From Stomorhina lunata (lineage: Eukaryota > Arthropoda > Insecta > Diptera > Rhiniidae), in NCBI GenBank assembly GCA_933228675.1, contig OW121740.1:155416828-155480827 (forward strand): a stretch of 64,000 nucleotides of DNA, read 5' to 3'. Below, piece after piece: positions 23,346 through 33,139 of the stretch; within the stretch, counting starts at the first letter, position 1, and each line of letters begins with the position of its first letter. A program made the translations under genes and the position numbers. The notes beneath the pieces are model-generated. The model did not search any database, was not told the DNA's origin, and saw nothing but the letters and a program-made list of their open reading frames with translations.

Positions 23346-24589
23346 GTTTGTACTCAAAATTTTATATCGAAAAATTTTCTATTGGAAAAATTTTGATGTC
23401 AAAGTAAAAAGAATAAAATTTCTATAAAAATGTTAAAGAATTTCTTATGAGAAAAATTTTGATATTGAAAAGTTTTTAACAAAAATCTTTCATAGCAAAA
23501 ATTTTGATAAAAATATTTCATATAAAAAATGTTGACGGAAAAATTTTCTTCTTAAGAATTTTTACAGACAATTTTACACATAAAAAATTTTGAACGAAAA
23601 TTTTTCGTTCAAAAAATTTTCACCAACAATTTTTCTTATATAAAATTTTGACCAAACATTTTTCTTATATAAAGTTTTGACCAAATATTTAAAATATCAA
23701 AAATTTTGACAGATATATTGCACATACAAAATTTTGACTGAAAATTTTTCATATGAAAAATTTTGACAAAAAATTGTTCTTATGTAAAATTTTGTCAAAA
23801 AATATTTCAAATAAAAAATTTTGACAAAAAAGTTTTTTTTTTCTAAATAATTTTGACATAAAATTATTTATATAAAAAATGTTGACAGAAAATTTTTTTA
23901 TATAAATAATTTTGACCGAAAATTTTTCATATAAAAAATTTTGACCGAAAATTTTTCATATAAAAAATTTTGACCGAAAATTTTTCATATAAAAAATTTT
24001 GACCGAAAATTTTTCACATAAAACATTTTGACCGAAAATTTTTCATATAAAAAATTTTGACCGAAAATTTTTCATATAAAAAATTTTGACCGAAAATTTT
24101 TTATACAAAAAATGTGTAAAGAATTTTGACTGAAAATTTTTCATTGTATAAAAAATTTTGACCAAAAATGATTCTAATATAAAATTTTGGCCTAAAAACT
24201 TAGACTGAAATATTTCACATCAAAAATTTTGAAGAAAATTTTGATTGTAAAAAATTTTTACCAAAAATTTTTCATATAAAAAAATTTGGCCAAAAATGTT
24301 CCTTATATAAAATTTTGATCAAAAATTTTGACATAAATATTTCAGATCAAAAATTTTCTTCTAAACAATTTCGAGAGATATTTTTCATATAAAAAATTTT
24401 GACCGAAAATTTTTCATTCAAAAAAATTTGAGCGAAATTCGAACACACAAAATTTTTGTTCAAAAAATATTGACCGAAAATTTATTATATAAAAAATTTT
24501 CACCAAAAATTTTTCTTATATAAAATTTGGACCAAAAGTTTTAGTACTTTAAATTTTGACAGAAATATTTTACATAAAAAATTTTGAAA
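23346..24589. repeat. 29-bp minisatellite (TTTTGACCGAAAATTTTTCA)
   Basis: The unit is TTTTGACCG-AAAATTTTT-CATAT-AAAAAA (29 bp). It is nearly perfect at about 23925-24110 and progressively degenerate on both sides. Each unit can fold because AAAATTTTT pairs with itself and with the A-run. About 43 unit lengths fit. The array is interrupted at 24590 by a ribozyme-associated segment. Confidence 0.9.
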
Positions 24590-24688
24590 GAAAATTTGGT
24601 TTCTCCGCAAACAATTTTTGGCTTTTTATCAATAAATTGGCCTGTTACATTATTAAATAAATGTAACAGATTTGGGATCAAATGCGAA
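24590..24688 (+). mobile_element. segment shared with the ribozyme insert, starting at its cleavage point
   Basis: GAAAATTTGGTTTCTCCGCA, then CTTTTTATCAATAAATTGGC, CTGTTACATT/AATGTAACAG hairpin and GATTTGGGATCAAATGC match the reverse complement of 32827-32921 almost throughout. In the 32.8-kb copy this stretch begins immediately after the predicted hammerhead cleavage site (GTC^GAGGAATTTGG). Here the homology begins at GAAAATTTGG and the ribozyme itself is absent. It interrupts a 29-bp minisatellite. DNA to about 24730 may also belong to the insert. Confidence 0.75.
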
Positions 24689-24730
24689 TAGTCATTCTTT
24701 TTGAATAATATTTACATCCCGACAATTTTG

Positions 24731-25255
24731 TTATTTTTTTTTTTGAAAATTTTTTATATAAAAAATTTTGACTAAAAATTTTTCATATTAAAAATTTTGA
24801 CTAAAAATTTTTCATATTAAAAATTTTGATCAAAAATTTTTCGTATAAAAAATTATGACCGAAAATTTTTAATTGAAAAAATATTAACCAAAAATTTTTT
24901 ATATAACAACCAAACATTTTTCTATAAGAAAATTTTTTATAACGAGAATAATATTTCTTCAAGAAAAATAATGAAAATTTTTCTTTAAGAAAAGTTTTGA
25001 TAACGAAAATTTTCCTCAAAGAAACATTTTGATAAAAAAAATTTTACTATAAATGAAAAATTCTATCATAGTAAATGTTTAATAATCGAAGTTTTTCTTT
25101 AAGAAAAATTTTAATAATGAAAATTTTTCTCTAAGAAAAATTTTTATAATTTTAACAAAGAAAAATTTTTCTATAGAAAATTTTTGCTGACATCAAAAAT
25201 TTTTCTATAGAAAATTGTTGGTGACATCAAATAATTATAATTTCCATGTATCAAA
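24731..25255. repeat. degenerate continuation of the 29-bp minisatellite
   Basis: Units such as AAATTTTTCATATTAAAAAT, TTTGACTA, and later GAAAATTTTTCTCTAAGAAA drift toward a TTTTTCTATAGAAAA-type unit near 25150-25215. This links this array in appearance to the CTATAG-containing arrays elsewhere. Confidence 0.75.
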
Positions 25256-25800
25256 AAATTCTAAACGTAAAAAACTTTTCGCTCGCAAACTTTCCACCAA
25301 AAGTATTTTATTGCGTTAGATTTAGATACATTTTCGGGAGAGCCAAAAATTCTTGGAACTTAAAGGCAAAAAAAAAACTTTAGTTGTTTTCTAAATTTTA
25401 TCTATTGCTCCCTTTTAATGCTTCGGGAGTTTTGTATTTTTGTTTTTTCTTATGACAAAAAAAAAACTTGTATCCCGCTTGAGAGTGTGTGTGCGTTCTA
25501 TTGTATCTAAAAGATTAGCGCGATATTCGTTATACATGCAACATGTGCCACATGCTTTTTTTTCGTCTGCTCTCTTGTCTTCCTTACGTATTTATTCTTT
25601 CTTTTCAATAAACACCATTTTTGCTTTTGAAATCTACTGAGGAGGAAAAAAAGTTGCTGAAATATAGCGAAAAAAAGTTAACAAAAAAAAACAGTTTGAT
25701 ACTGGTCATTTCTAACTGCTTTTTGGTTGCCTTCTAAATTGTATTGGGGAACCTGTATCAAGAACATCAGAAACTTAGAGGAACCTGATTCATTAAAGTT
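25256..25800. other. AT-rich DNA, nothing firmly recognised
   Basis: Includes a 66-codon plus frame (25440-25640) with no recognisable domain. GAGAGTGTGTGTGCG (about 25484) is a short GT-type microsatellite. Confidence 0.4.
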
Positions 25801-26490
25801 AAACATATTTGCACTGTTAGAGAGTGCAACAGCACACACTCACATACTTGCAACATGAACAACAACAGCACTAGCACCAGCAACAGCGTCCAGAAGAAAA
25901 CAATCTTTTCTAACTGCAAAAAGCGGTTTAATGCACTAACTACTGTTTTGCTGCAAGTATCTAAGATTTTGATTGTTGTTGTTGTTGTTGTTTTTGTTGT
26001 ATGTAAGTATGTGGCATGAATTGTTACTTGTTCATGTTGCTGCTGCTAATGCAGCTGCATTTAATAAACTGTGCATCTTAAAACGGCATGTTTTCCTTGG
26101 CTACGTCTTCCTTCTTCTATGAAATTTGTGATTTTAGTTCGTTTGCTGTTCGATGTTGCTGTTGGTGTTGTTGTTGCTGTTGTTGCTTCATGATGCATTT
26201 CTAGTAATTGGAAGAACATTGTGCATTGCGTTTGTCTGGTTTGTTGCTTTCGTTCTTCTGGCTGCAACAGCAGCAACAACCTGAAGAATAGGAAGACAAC
26301 AACAACAATAAGAACAGCAACTAAAATTTTAGGTTTTGTTGCAAGTACTTTATTTCTAATGCCTTTTAGACTTTTAGTGTTATTTTCAATATTTGCAACG
26401 AACACTCGCTTAAAACAACTGCATCCGCAACGTTGTGGCACGCGAATCTTACGGACAACTTTTAATATTCATTATTTTTTTTTCTAAGAT
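25801..26490. other. CAA/CAG-rich (opa-like) island, possible UTR exon
   Basis: Higher GC than its surroundings. It carries AACAACAACAGCACTAGCAC and CAGCAACAGCGTCC near 25860, TTGTTGTTGTTGTTG near 25975, GTTGCTGCTGCTAATGCAGC near 26036, and GCTGCAACAGCAGCAACAAC near 26262. The minus strand has a 126-codon frame (26061-26441) rich in Thr, Gln and Leu/Val runs produced by the triplets. Such islands are common in fly 5' UTRs and introns of regulatory genes. No protein domain or convincing splice sites were seen, so transcription is only a possibility. Confidence 0.4.
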
Positions 26491-27059
26491 TTATTTCAAG
26501 TGGCGCTTTGATTTTTGATGTTAGAAAATTCTTAAAAAAAATAAAAAACATCTAAAAATAAAAGAAGTCCAATTGGATTTGGCAAAAAAAATATTAACAA
26601 AAAATATTAAGCTGACATGATCAATATGAAGATCACTTGACATCACTTTAAAAAAAATCAAAATAGTTTTGAAAAGATTTTATTTTTATTAGTGCAATAT
26701 TAGAATAATACTTTTAAAAAGAAAACTAACTACAAAAAATTAAAAAAAAAAAAACAAAAAAAATACATGTCATTTTTTTGAAAAATATTCAAAGTAATCA
26801 ATACCTTATAAAAATTGTTTTAAATTGTGCTTAACTATGTTAAAAATACTGGTGCGTAAAAACATTTTCTGAGTGACCAAAAAAGGATTTTAATACTAAT
26901 AAAACATCAATTTAAGAAAGGTAAAAAATTATTTCCCTATTTTTTCAACGATCCTATGCTCCATGATGATTCAAAGTTTTTAATAATTCATTTTTTAAAA
27001 TGCAAAGAATTTTTGAATATACCAACAGAGCTTCCTCAAGTTTATCACTGCTCAATTCT
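26491..27059. other. AT-rich DNA with long A-runs
   Basis: No gene or repeat period found. A-runs near 26738-26762 look like simple sequence. Confidence 0.4.
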
Positions 27060-27170
27060 GGGGGGTTACCGCCTAACTCGATTCGAAAGAAATTATTTTC
27101 GAAACACAATGTTTTAAGCATACAAATTCGAATAGTTTTATTTTCGAATCGAGATACGCAGTAACCCCCC
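27060..27170. mobile_element. 111-bp palindromic MITE (GGGGGGTTAC ends)
   Basis: GGGGGGTTACCGC..CGATTCGAAA..ATTTTCGAA on the left is mirrored by TTCGAATAG..ATTTTCGAATCG..GCAGTAACCCCCC on the right. It would fold into a hairpin over nearly its whole length. No target duplication is obvious. Confidence 0.7.
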
Positions 27171-27298
27171 TGCTTAAATCTAAGTAGTAAAACAACAAAG
27201 GGTGATTTCAGAACGGAATGAAGAACTCTTTTCTTTATTAAGCAGAATGGTCCTACCAGATTTGCTGCGAACTAAAACCATGTTGCAAAAAGTTTGGT

Positions 27299-27897
27299 AT
27301 CAAGATACTCAAAAATAAGTGATACACTGCGTTACACTTGAATAGCCCATTGTACACTTTGAAATTCACCGCCCTACAAGGATGGGAAATAAAATTAACG
27401 ATTTAATGTTATTTAGCCTTTAATTAAAATCACACAATATTTCCTTGAATTTATGCTGAATTTTTTTTGTGAAATTGTAGCAGATTAACCCTCTTTTTCC
27501 CCGGGTTAAAAAAAAATTAAGATTTTTTAGTTTTTCAAGACAAAATGATGAAAATTGAAGAATTTATTTTTATCTTTTATGAAATTGTAATAGATTGATA
27601 TCAAGATACTCGAAAATAAGTAGAACACTGCGTTTCACTTGAATAGCCCATTGAAATTCACGGCCCTACAAGGGTAGGAAATGAAATTAACAATTTTACT
27701 TTACTTTGGTTTTCTAGTGCTTTTATTCAAAAATACAAAATATTTCTTTAATTTAACCTGATTTTTTTTTGTGAAATTTTAACAGATTAACCTCCTCTTT
27801 CCCGGGGTCAAAAAACAAATATAGGATTTTTTTGTTTTTCATGAGAAAATTACGAAAATTTAAGAATTTATTATAATTTTTTTCAAATTGTAACAGA
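27299..27897. repeat. ~300-bp tandem duplication including a TTAA foldback arm
   Basis: TATCAAGATACTC occurs at 27299 and 27599. In both units it is followed by ..ACACTGCGTT..CACTTGAATAGCCCATTG, then ..CCCTACAAGG.., ..CAGATTAACC.., a CCCCGGG/CCCGGGG block and a GAAAATT arm. Each unit contains the left end (TTAACC near 27485 and 27787) of the element that follows. The left arm plus flank of that element was therefore copied in tandem. Confidence 0.8.
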
Positions 27898-28237
27898 TTA
27901 ACCCCCTTTTCCCCGGGTTTATAAAGCAATATAAGGATTTTTTAGCTTTTCATGACAAAATGATGAAAATTGAAGAATTTATTAGCAAATTTCGAATAAA
28001 ACACACAAAAGCAATTATTTTATACCAACTTTAAGATCTTAAGAGAATAAATTAGCCATATTAGTTCCTATGTGTGTTTAAGGTTAAAGTAAAGATTTTA
28101 AATAAATAAGAAACTCCTGGTATTACATAGTTAATATTCAACTTTTTTATGGAAATTCGCTACAAAATTTTTTAAATTCCGTAATTTTACCATGAAAAAT
28201 TAAAATTTTTAACTTTGACCTGGTAATGAAGGGTTAA
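27898..28237. mobile_element. piggyBac-like foldback MITE with TTAA ends
   Basis: The left end is TTAA|CCCCCTTTTCCCCGGG and the right end is GAAGGG|TTAA. Internal arms match in reverse: ..CATGACAAAATGATGAAAATT.. with ..AATTCCGTAATTTTACCATG... A TTAA duplication with ends starting CCC/CCY is characteristic of the piggyBac superfamily. About 340 bp, no coding capacity. The relative at 35507-35902 has the same ends and an internal motif in common (TAGTTCCTATGTGTGTTTAA here). Confidence 0.6.
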
Positions 28238-28279
28238 AATAATCCAATTAAAAAAAAAAAACTTTGTATACACTCTGCA

Positions 28280-28478
28280 TATGTGACAGCGCATAGAGAA
28301 AGGAACCTAAGGGTATTTTGCATGCATCGAGAAAGGGAAATAAGGGTAAAAACGGTTTTGTTCAGGATAGCCATTTTAAAGATTTAAATATTATTTTGTA
28401 CCTTATTTTTACCCTTAGGTCCCTTTAACTATGCGTGAAAAATACCCTTAGGTCCCTTCCTCTAGGCGCTGTCACATA
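28280..28478. mobile_element. ~200-bp MITE with TATGTGACAGC ends
   Basis: The left arm is TATGTGACAGCGCATAGAGA, AAGGAACCTAAGGGTATTTT, then a second AGAAAGGGAAATAAGGGTAAAAA. The right arm is the reverse of this. Each arm contains an internal tandem duplication of GGGACCTAAGGGTA, so the hairpin stem is about 75 bp. Its end sequence resembles the 10476-10561 MITE. The right flank is TA; the left flank is CA, probably mutated. Confidence 0.75.
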
Positions 28479-28484
28479 TACAGA

Positions 28485-29092
28485 ACAATAATATTCATTT
28501 ATAGCTTTAACAAAATTTGATAAACAATCAAAAGTTAAATTTAACAAGAATTTTTCCAAATAATAACCAAAAAATTTAATTTTGGCGAAAATCGTTGAAT
28601 TTTAATCGCTGGTACGACGAAAGTGTTCAAGATATTGATCCCAAGTTTTTTTTAATTTTAGTTTTCTATTTCTAGCTCTATTTCTCTATTTAGAGACAAT
28701 TTTCAAATTGTAACATTTGTTAAACAAAATTTTCGAAAAATTAAAAAATGAGTTTTGAAATCGAATTTACCATTTTCCAATACAAAAAAAAATATATATT
28801 TCAATAAAATTAATCTTAGGCATTAAAACTAAGAGCTAAGCTTTAGTAAATAAATATATTTTATCTAAGTAAAGTTAAAAAACCGGTTAAAATTTGATAC
28901 TGATTCTATGGCTCAATATGAAACCTTTACCCCAAACTTTGGTGTCATAGCGGCACAAGGAAACATTGTTCCATCGCATTTATATTTTTATGGCTGAAAT
29001 CAAGAGGAAAAACGTATCTGAATTCGAAAAAAATAACCCTGTACAAGAGCCGAGAAAGTCTTAAATAAATGTATGAATAACAAAAATGTAAG
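28485..29092. other. AT-rich DNA, nothing recognised
   Basis: No repeat period and no supported coding frame; minus-strand frames at 28945-29185 overlap the start of a HINE copy. Confidence 0.4.
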
Positions 29093-29850
29093 CGGATCAA
29101 GCCCGACCATACGATACCCACCACTAAGGGCAAAGGTGTTCTTTTTCCTGTATAAAAACAAATATTTGCAAAATTTTGCCATCATAAAAACATTTTCTCA
29201 AAACTTGTATATTTAAGCTGTTTCCGTCATTTGGACTTATATGAAAACTAGAATAAAATGTGGACCGATTATCTTGAAATTTTGTAAATTGATTATAGGT
29301 TTTATAAAAATTACATATGCAAAAAATAAACCCAAAATTCTCATTATCTTCAGATTTATGACCATTTTAGAGATTTTTGTCTCATTTTGTGCGTTTTGAA
29401 AAAAGAGTTTGTATGGGAGCTATGGTCAAATGTGGACCAATTTTAACGAAATTTTGTGATTTGATGATTTTGGTTTACATAAGCAGTATTTGTTTTAAAT
29501 TTCATAAAAAAATATTGATATTAGTGGCCAAAATATTAATTCCGAGAAGTGGGACCTATGGGAGGTACCATAAGTAATGGACCGATTTTGACGAATTTCG
29601 ATAACAATGGTCCCACTATCAAAAACAATGATCTGTGCCAAATTTCATCAAATTATCTTTAGAATTGCGACCTGTAGTTTGATTACATGGTTTACATGGG
29701 GGTCCAGCCAGCCAGACGGACGGACGGGCTGACATCGCTTAATCGACTCAGAAAGTGATTCTAAGTCTATTGGTATTCTAAAAGTTAGGTCTAAGACAAA
29801 TATTTCCATGCATTACATACATCAGTCCACCTATGGTGATGAAGGGTATA
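29093..29850 (-). mobile_element. HINE-like element, copy F (3' tip missing)
   Basis: On the plus strand it begins inside the 3' hairpin (CGGATCAAGCCCGACC), lacks the AAGTAAGAAAGTGCTATAG tip, and shortens CCTTCACCACTAAGG to CCACCACTAAGG. It then runs through the whole body to CCACCTATGGTGATGAAGGG. The GGACGGAC block is present near 29715. The long frame seen in copies B and G is interrupted by stops here, which argues against a conserved protein. Confidence 0.8.
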
Positions 29851-30299
29851 AATATCGGTCAAATCTTTACAGTCTTTCACGAGTAAAATGAGTACACACA
29901 TAAAAATTTGTTATATCAAAGAATTTTCAAAGCGAAATTAATAAAATTTGCCAAAAGGTATGACATAAATAATAAACTTTTGGGTCTATAATCTGAATAA
30001 TTAGATGAAATAAAAATACCTCCAAACTATAAATTGATTTTAAAATAATAATCTTGATAATACTTTATTATGAGATCCTTGAACTTTAAATGTATGTTTC
30101 TAAAATAACTGTAAACGACATCATGTTAAAGACAATTCTTGATCTTACAAAATTCAAATATTTCAAAAGACTATTATCACCCAGCAAAACTTTGGTAATA
30201 GCAAGTACTCTGATAACTGGTTACCTTGTAACGACTACAACATTCCATCCGAATAAATAATAAGTTATTACAGAAGTACTTATTTGTAATTAAGACGGT

Positions 30300-30335
30300 A
30301 ATTTAAACTGAATGGCCCCGGTTCAAATCCCACCA
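30300..30335 (+). other. isolated B-box-like (tRNA 3' half) sequence
   Basis: GGCCCCGGTTCAAATCCCAC followed by CAAGGGCAACA and a T-run resembles the T-arm of a tRNA (B box GGTTCAAATCC against the usual GGTTCGANTCC). The stem does not pair well and no A box was found at the right distance. It is a relic at most. Confidence 0.35.
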
Positions 30336-31158
30336 AGGGCAACAATTTTTTTTAGTTTTTTTTTTTATTAAAAGAGTCTTTTTAAATGATTTTTCAATTT
30401 TAAGAACTTAAATATTATCTTCTGTAAAAAAAAATGGTAAAACTAACTCACGTTAATGAAAAAATACCATCATGAGTCAATTTTGATAATGTAGGGGATG
30501 TTGAATACCAAACACGATTCTAATTGGTCTTAACTTGGTAAGCACAACTTATCTGGGTCATCCTTCATCTCAACTGTGGACACACACCTGCTCATAGTAT
30601 CACCCGGGGAGCTAGTTTAAGACCCATTAATATTGTGAGTTAACATGTTCCGAGAGTTGTCCCATAAGATCGATAAAAATGGGTTAGGATTACGGGCTAG
30701 TAACCCTCTCTTGAAAAAAAATACAATGAAGAGGATAAAATTTGAATTGAAATGTCCCACTACCTAATGTTAGAGGAGGATGTCCGAAACTTCGATAGAA
30801 AGACCAAGTAGAGGAACATTTTTCAAAGCTTGGCCTATAAAATTGGAGAATATTCGCACAAGATCGAAATCCATGGAGTTCTAAAATATGCTCGGACTTT
30901 GACCTTAACAGGTTGTAACATTTAAGTAAGTAAGAGTCAATCTTATGTAAAAACAAAAAAGACGATTTAAATTGTTTAAGTTTTAAAATAATTTTAAAAA
31001 AGTTTTAAAATAATTACAAAAAATCGTATAAAAATATTTTTCCAAAAATTACAACAAAGCAAACAAAAGCAGGGAAAAACAAAGTTATTTTCACATGATT
31101 TTGGATCTAAAAATAAAAATTGTTTATATTAATTATAAGCTGCTAAGTTTTCAACATA

Positions 31159-31228
31159 TGAAGTAGCTCAGTGGAAGAGTCTCTGCCTAGCAGTCGGAGG
31201 GTCTGGGTTCGAGCCCCCATGGGATCAT
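31159..31228 (+). pseudogene. tRNA-like sequence (pseudo-tRNA or SINE head)
   Basis: Contains an A box TAGCTCAGTGG and a B box GGTTCGAGCCC at normal spacing. The D stem GCTC/GAGT can form, and CTCTG/CGGAG can pair around a 9-base loop CCTAGCAGT. AGC within it would read as an Ala anticodon if the loop were normal. The T stem pairs at only three positions, and the acceptor strands (..ATGAAG, ..GGGATC) do not pair. It is therefore not a canonical functional tRNA. The internal RNA polymerase III promoter boxes may still work. It is followed by an A-run, as in tRNA-derived SINEs. Confidence 0.5.
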
Positions 31229-31476
31229 AAAAAAAAATTTGTATTTCGTTTAAAAATATATGTTTTTAATAAAACAACAACAAAAAAGTTTTTGCTGTTG
31301 TTGTTGTTGCTTTCAAATTGCTTACCCAAGTCATTACTTTTCTACAATTGGTAAGTACTTGCCTCCAATGACATCCCCATGTTAATGTAATGACTTAAAC
31401 AGCGAATGAGTAAGTAGTTCGTGTTCAATAGTTTAACTGTTTAACTCATTATTTGGTAATGCAAAGTTTTACTGGG

Positions 31477-32444
31477 CATTTAAATATTTCCCCAAAAACA
31501 CATTAAACGTGTAATAGTTTTGTTTCCCTTTATTCGAATTTTGATTACCCTCTTCCAGACACTCAGAAACAATCCCTTCAATTACAATTGTTTTTTCGCT
31601 GTTACACAAACCTTTTACAAAAGTAAATGGCTTTTTAGTTTTTAGTTAAACTCATTCATGTTTTATTCCTGTTTGATGACAATTCAAACAAAAAGAATCC
31701 AAAATTTTTCATAGCAAAAGAATAAAAAAAGTCCCTTCATGTTGTAAAAAAAAACATAAAGTTTACAAAAGGAAAAACCGCCTTAGGCTATACCCTTTTA
31801 TTATTTTGCCAAAAAATTTTGAAAGGATTGAACAAAAACACCAAAAAAATAACGGGACTCTATTAAAGATTCACAAACAAACACCAAATAAATATTATAA
31901 TTAATTTTCCAGCCAACAAAATAAGTTTTGGAGATTTTTTTTTAATGGAAAATCCTATATAAATATATCAAAGTTTTTAAACGTAGATGATGATATAGTC
32001 TCATAATATTACAAAGATTACAAAGAATAAATTAAAATTTTTGCTGGAAAAAAAGCAAATTGAATATTAAATGGATTTAAAAAAAAAATTTTGTATTAAA
32101 TGTTGGTTTTAATTTATTGAAATAGTTGTAAAGGTTTTGGCCGCATTAACTTGGACTTTTACTATTTTATATGTGTTATCTAAGGATTATGGATCAATTC
32201 CATAAATTTTGTTACAATTGATAGGCAATTATGTTTAAAAAAAATTCAATTATGAAATATAAGTTTTTCTTTTAACCCAGACCAATGATTAACAGTGCAC
32301 AGTGGGATGACGGGAAAGTAAATTAGACTTCTCTTGTTTTTCTTCATATTCAAATATTTATTCAAGGGTTTTGTACTATTTGCCCAAAGCCGAATATAAC
32401 CAATATGTCTTTTTAAGTGCTTCAGCGTGACCAATAGAAGCACT
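31477..32444. other. AT-rich DNA, nothing recognised
   Basis: No element ends or periodicity seen; a 65-codon minus frame (32246-32443) has no recognisable motif. Confidence 0.4.
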
Positions 32445-32812
32445 TAAATAAATTTTTTTATCAAAAATTTTTCAATAGAAAATTTTTTTTATTCAAAATT
32501 TTTCTATAGAAAATTTTTATCATTTTTTTTTTTAATTTTTTTATTAAAAATTTTTCTATAGAAAATTTTTATAAATTTTTTTTTTTTAATTTTTTTATAG
32601 AAAATTTTTCTATAGAAATTTTATTTTTTTTTTAATTTTTCTATAGAAGTTTTTTTATCAAAAATGTTTCTAAAGAACATTTTTTTATCAAAAATTTTTC
32701 AATAGAAAATTTTTTTATCAAAATTTTTCCATAGACAATTTTTTATCAAAAATTTTTCTATAGAAAATTTTTTTATCAAAAATTTTTCTATAGAAAATTT
32801 TTTTACTCAAAA
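32445..32812. repeat. 30-bp CTATAG minisatellite, left part
   Basis: Degenerate units of AAATTTTTCTATAGAAAATT plus TTTTTATCAA. Irregular T-runs and one-base changes are frequent. The array stops at the ribozyme-bearing insert. Confidence 0.88.
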
Positions 32813-32814
32813 AG

Positions 32815-33139
32815 AAGTGTATTTGCATTTGATCCCAAATCTGTTACATTTATTTATTAATGTAACAGACCAATTTATTGATAAAAAGCCAAAAAATGTT
32901 TGCGGACAAACCAAATTCCTCGACGCGTTTCGATGGTTGGTTAAGCCATCTCTTCAGGAGGATTATCCCCAATTTAGACAGATCGAAAACCTCGCATTAT
33001 TACTAAATTTACAAACATAACTATTAAGAATTATGTTCATAAACCAAAAGTAAAAGCGTAGATTATCGACTGAACAAAAACAAACATTTTTCAGTTTTCA
33101 TCTACCTTCACTTCCCACATTCTTGCTGTAGCCGTCGGC
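32815..33139 (-). mobile_element. ribozyme-bearing retroelement-like insert
   Basis: A non-repetitive segment of about 320 bp between two parts of the 30-bp array. Read on the minus strand it has: a unique 5' region (about 33139-32963) including TTTTTGTTCAGTCGATAATC; a hammerhead ribozyme (32962-32917); GGTTTGTCCGCAAACA; a hairpin CTGTTACATT/AATGTAACAG with a 7-base loop; and the end GATTTGGGATCAAATGC. Hammerheads of this compact type are known in Penelope-like elements and in other small retroelements. No reverse transcriptase is present, so family membership is inference. Partial relatives lie at 24590-24688 and 38469-38605. Confidence 0.65.
32917..32962 (-). ncRNA. hammerhead ribozyme
   Basis: Read 5'-3' on the minus strand: TCCTC (stem I), CTGAAGA (core CUGANGA), GATGG (stem II), CTTAACCAA (loop), CCATC (stem II), GAA, ACGCGT (stem III region), C (cleavage nucleotide), GAGGA (stem I). 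Every invariant core position is present: CUGA-N-GA, GAA followed by the A-U pair of stem III, and a GUC cleavage triplet. Stem I pairs 5/5 and stem II 5/5. Stem III is minimal (AC/GT with a 2-base loop). ACGCGT is self-complementary, so a dimeric ribozyme with a 6-bp stem III is possible, as is known for other short-stem-III hammerheads. Predicted cleavage lies between 32922 and 32921. Self-cleavage would give a defined 5' end for the downstream RNA. Confidence 0.85.

Larger units (their letters stand above)
30180..31476. mobile_element. candidate 1.3-kb element with CCCAGYAAAACTTTG ends
   Basis: CCCAGCAAAACTTTG at 30180 and its near-exact reverse CAAAGTTTTACTGGG ending at 31476 form a 15-bp inverted pair with one mismatch. 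Inside are AAGTACTTGC-type strings near both ends, an anonymous block of mixed composition (30540-30960) with no recognisable protein, and two tRNA-like sequences. I could not find a target duplication, so the element may be composite. Confidence 0.45.

Noticed and set aside
26061..26441. 126-codon minus-strand frame with Thr-rich and Leu/Val-rich runs
   Set aside because: Runs come from CAA/CAG/GTT triplets, with a plus-strand frame overlapping the same DNA. No domain; treated as a possible UTR island.
31159..31228. Functional tRNA-Ala(AGC)
   Set aside because: A 9-base anticodon loop, a poorly pairing T stem and non-pairing acceptor strands; kept only as a tRNA-like pseudogene.
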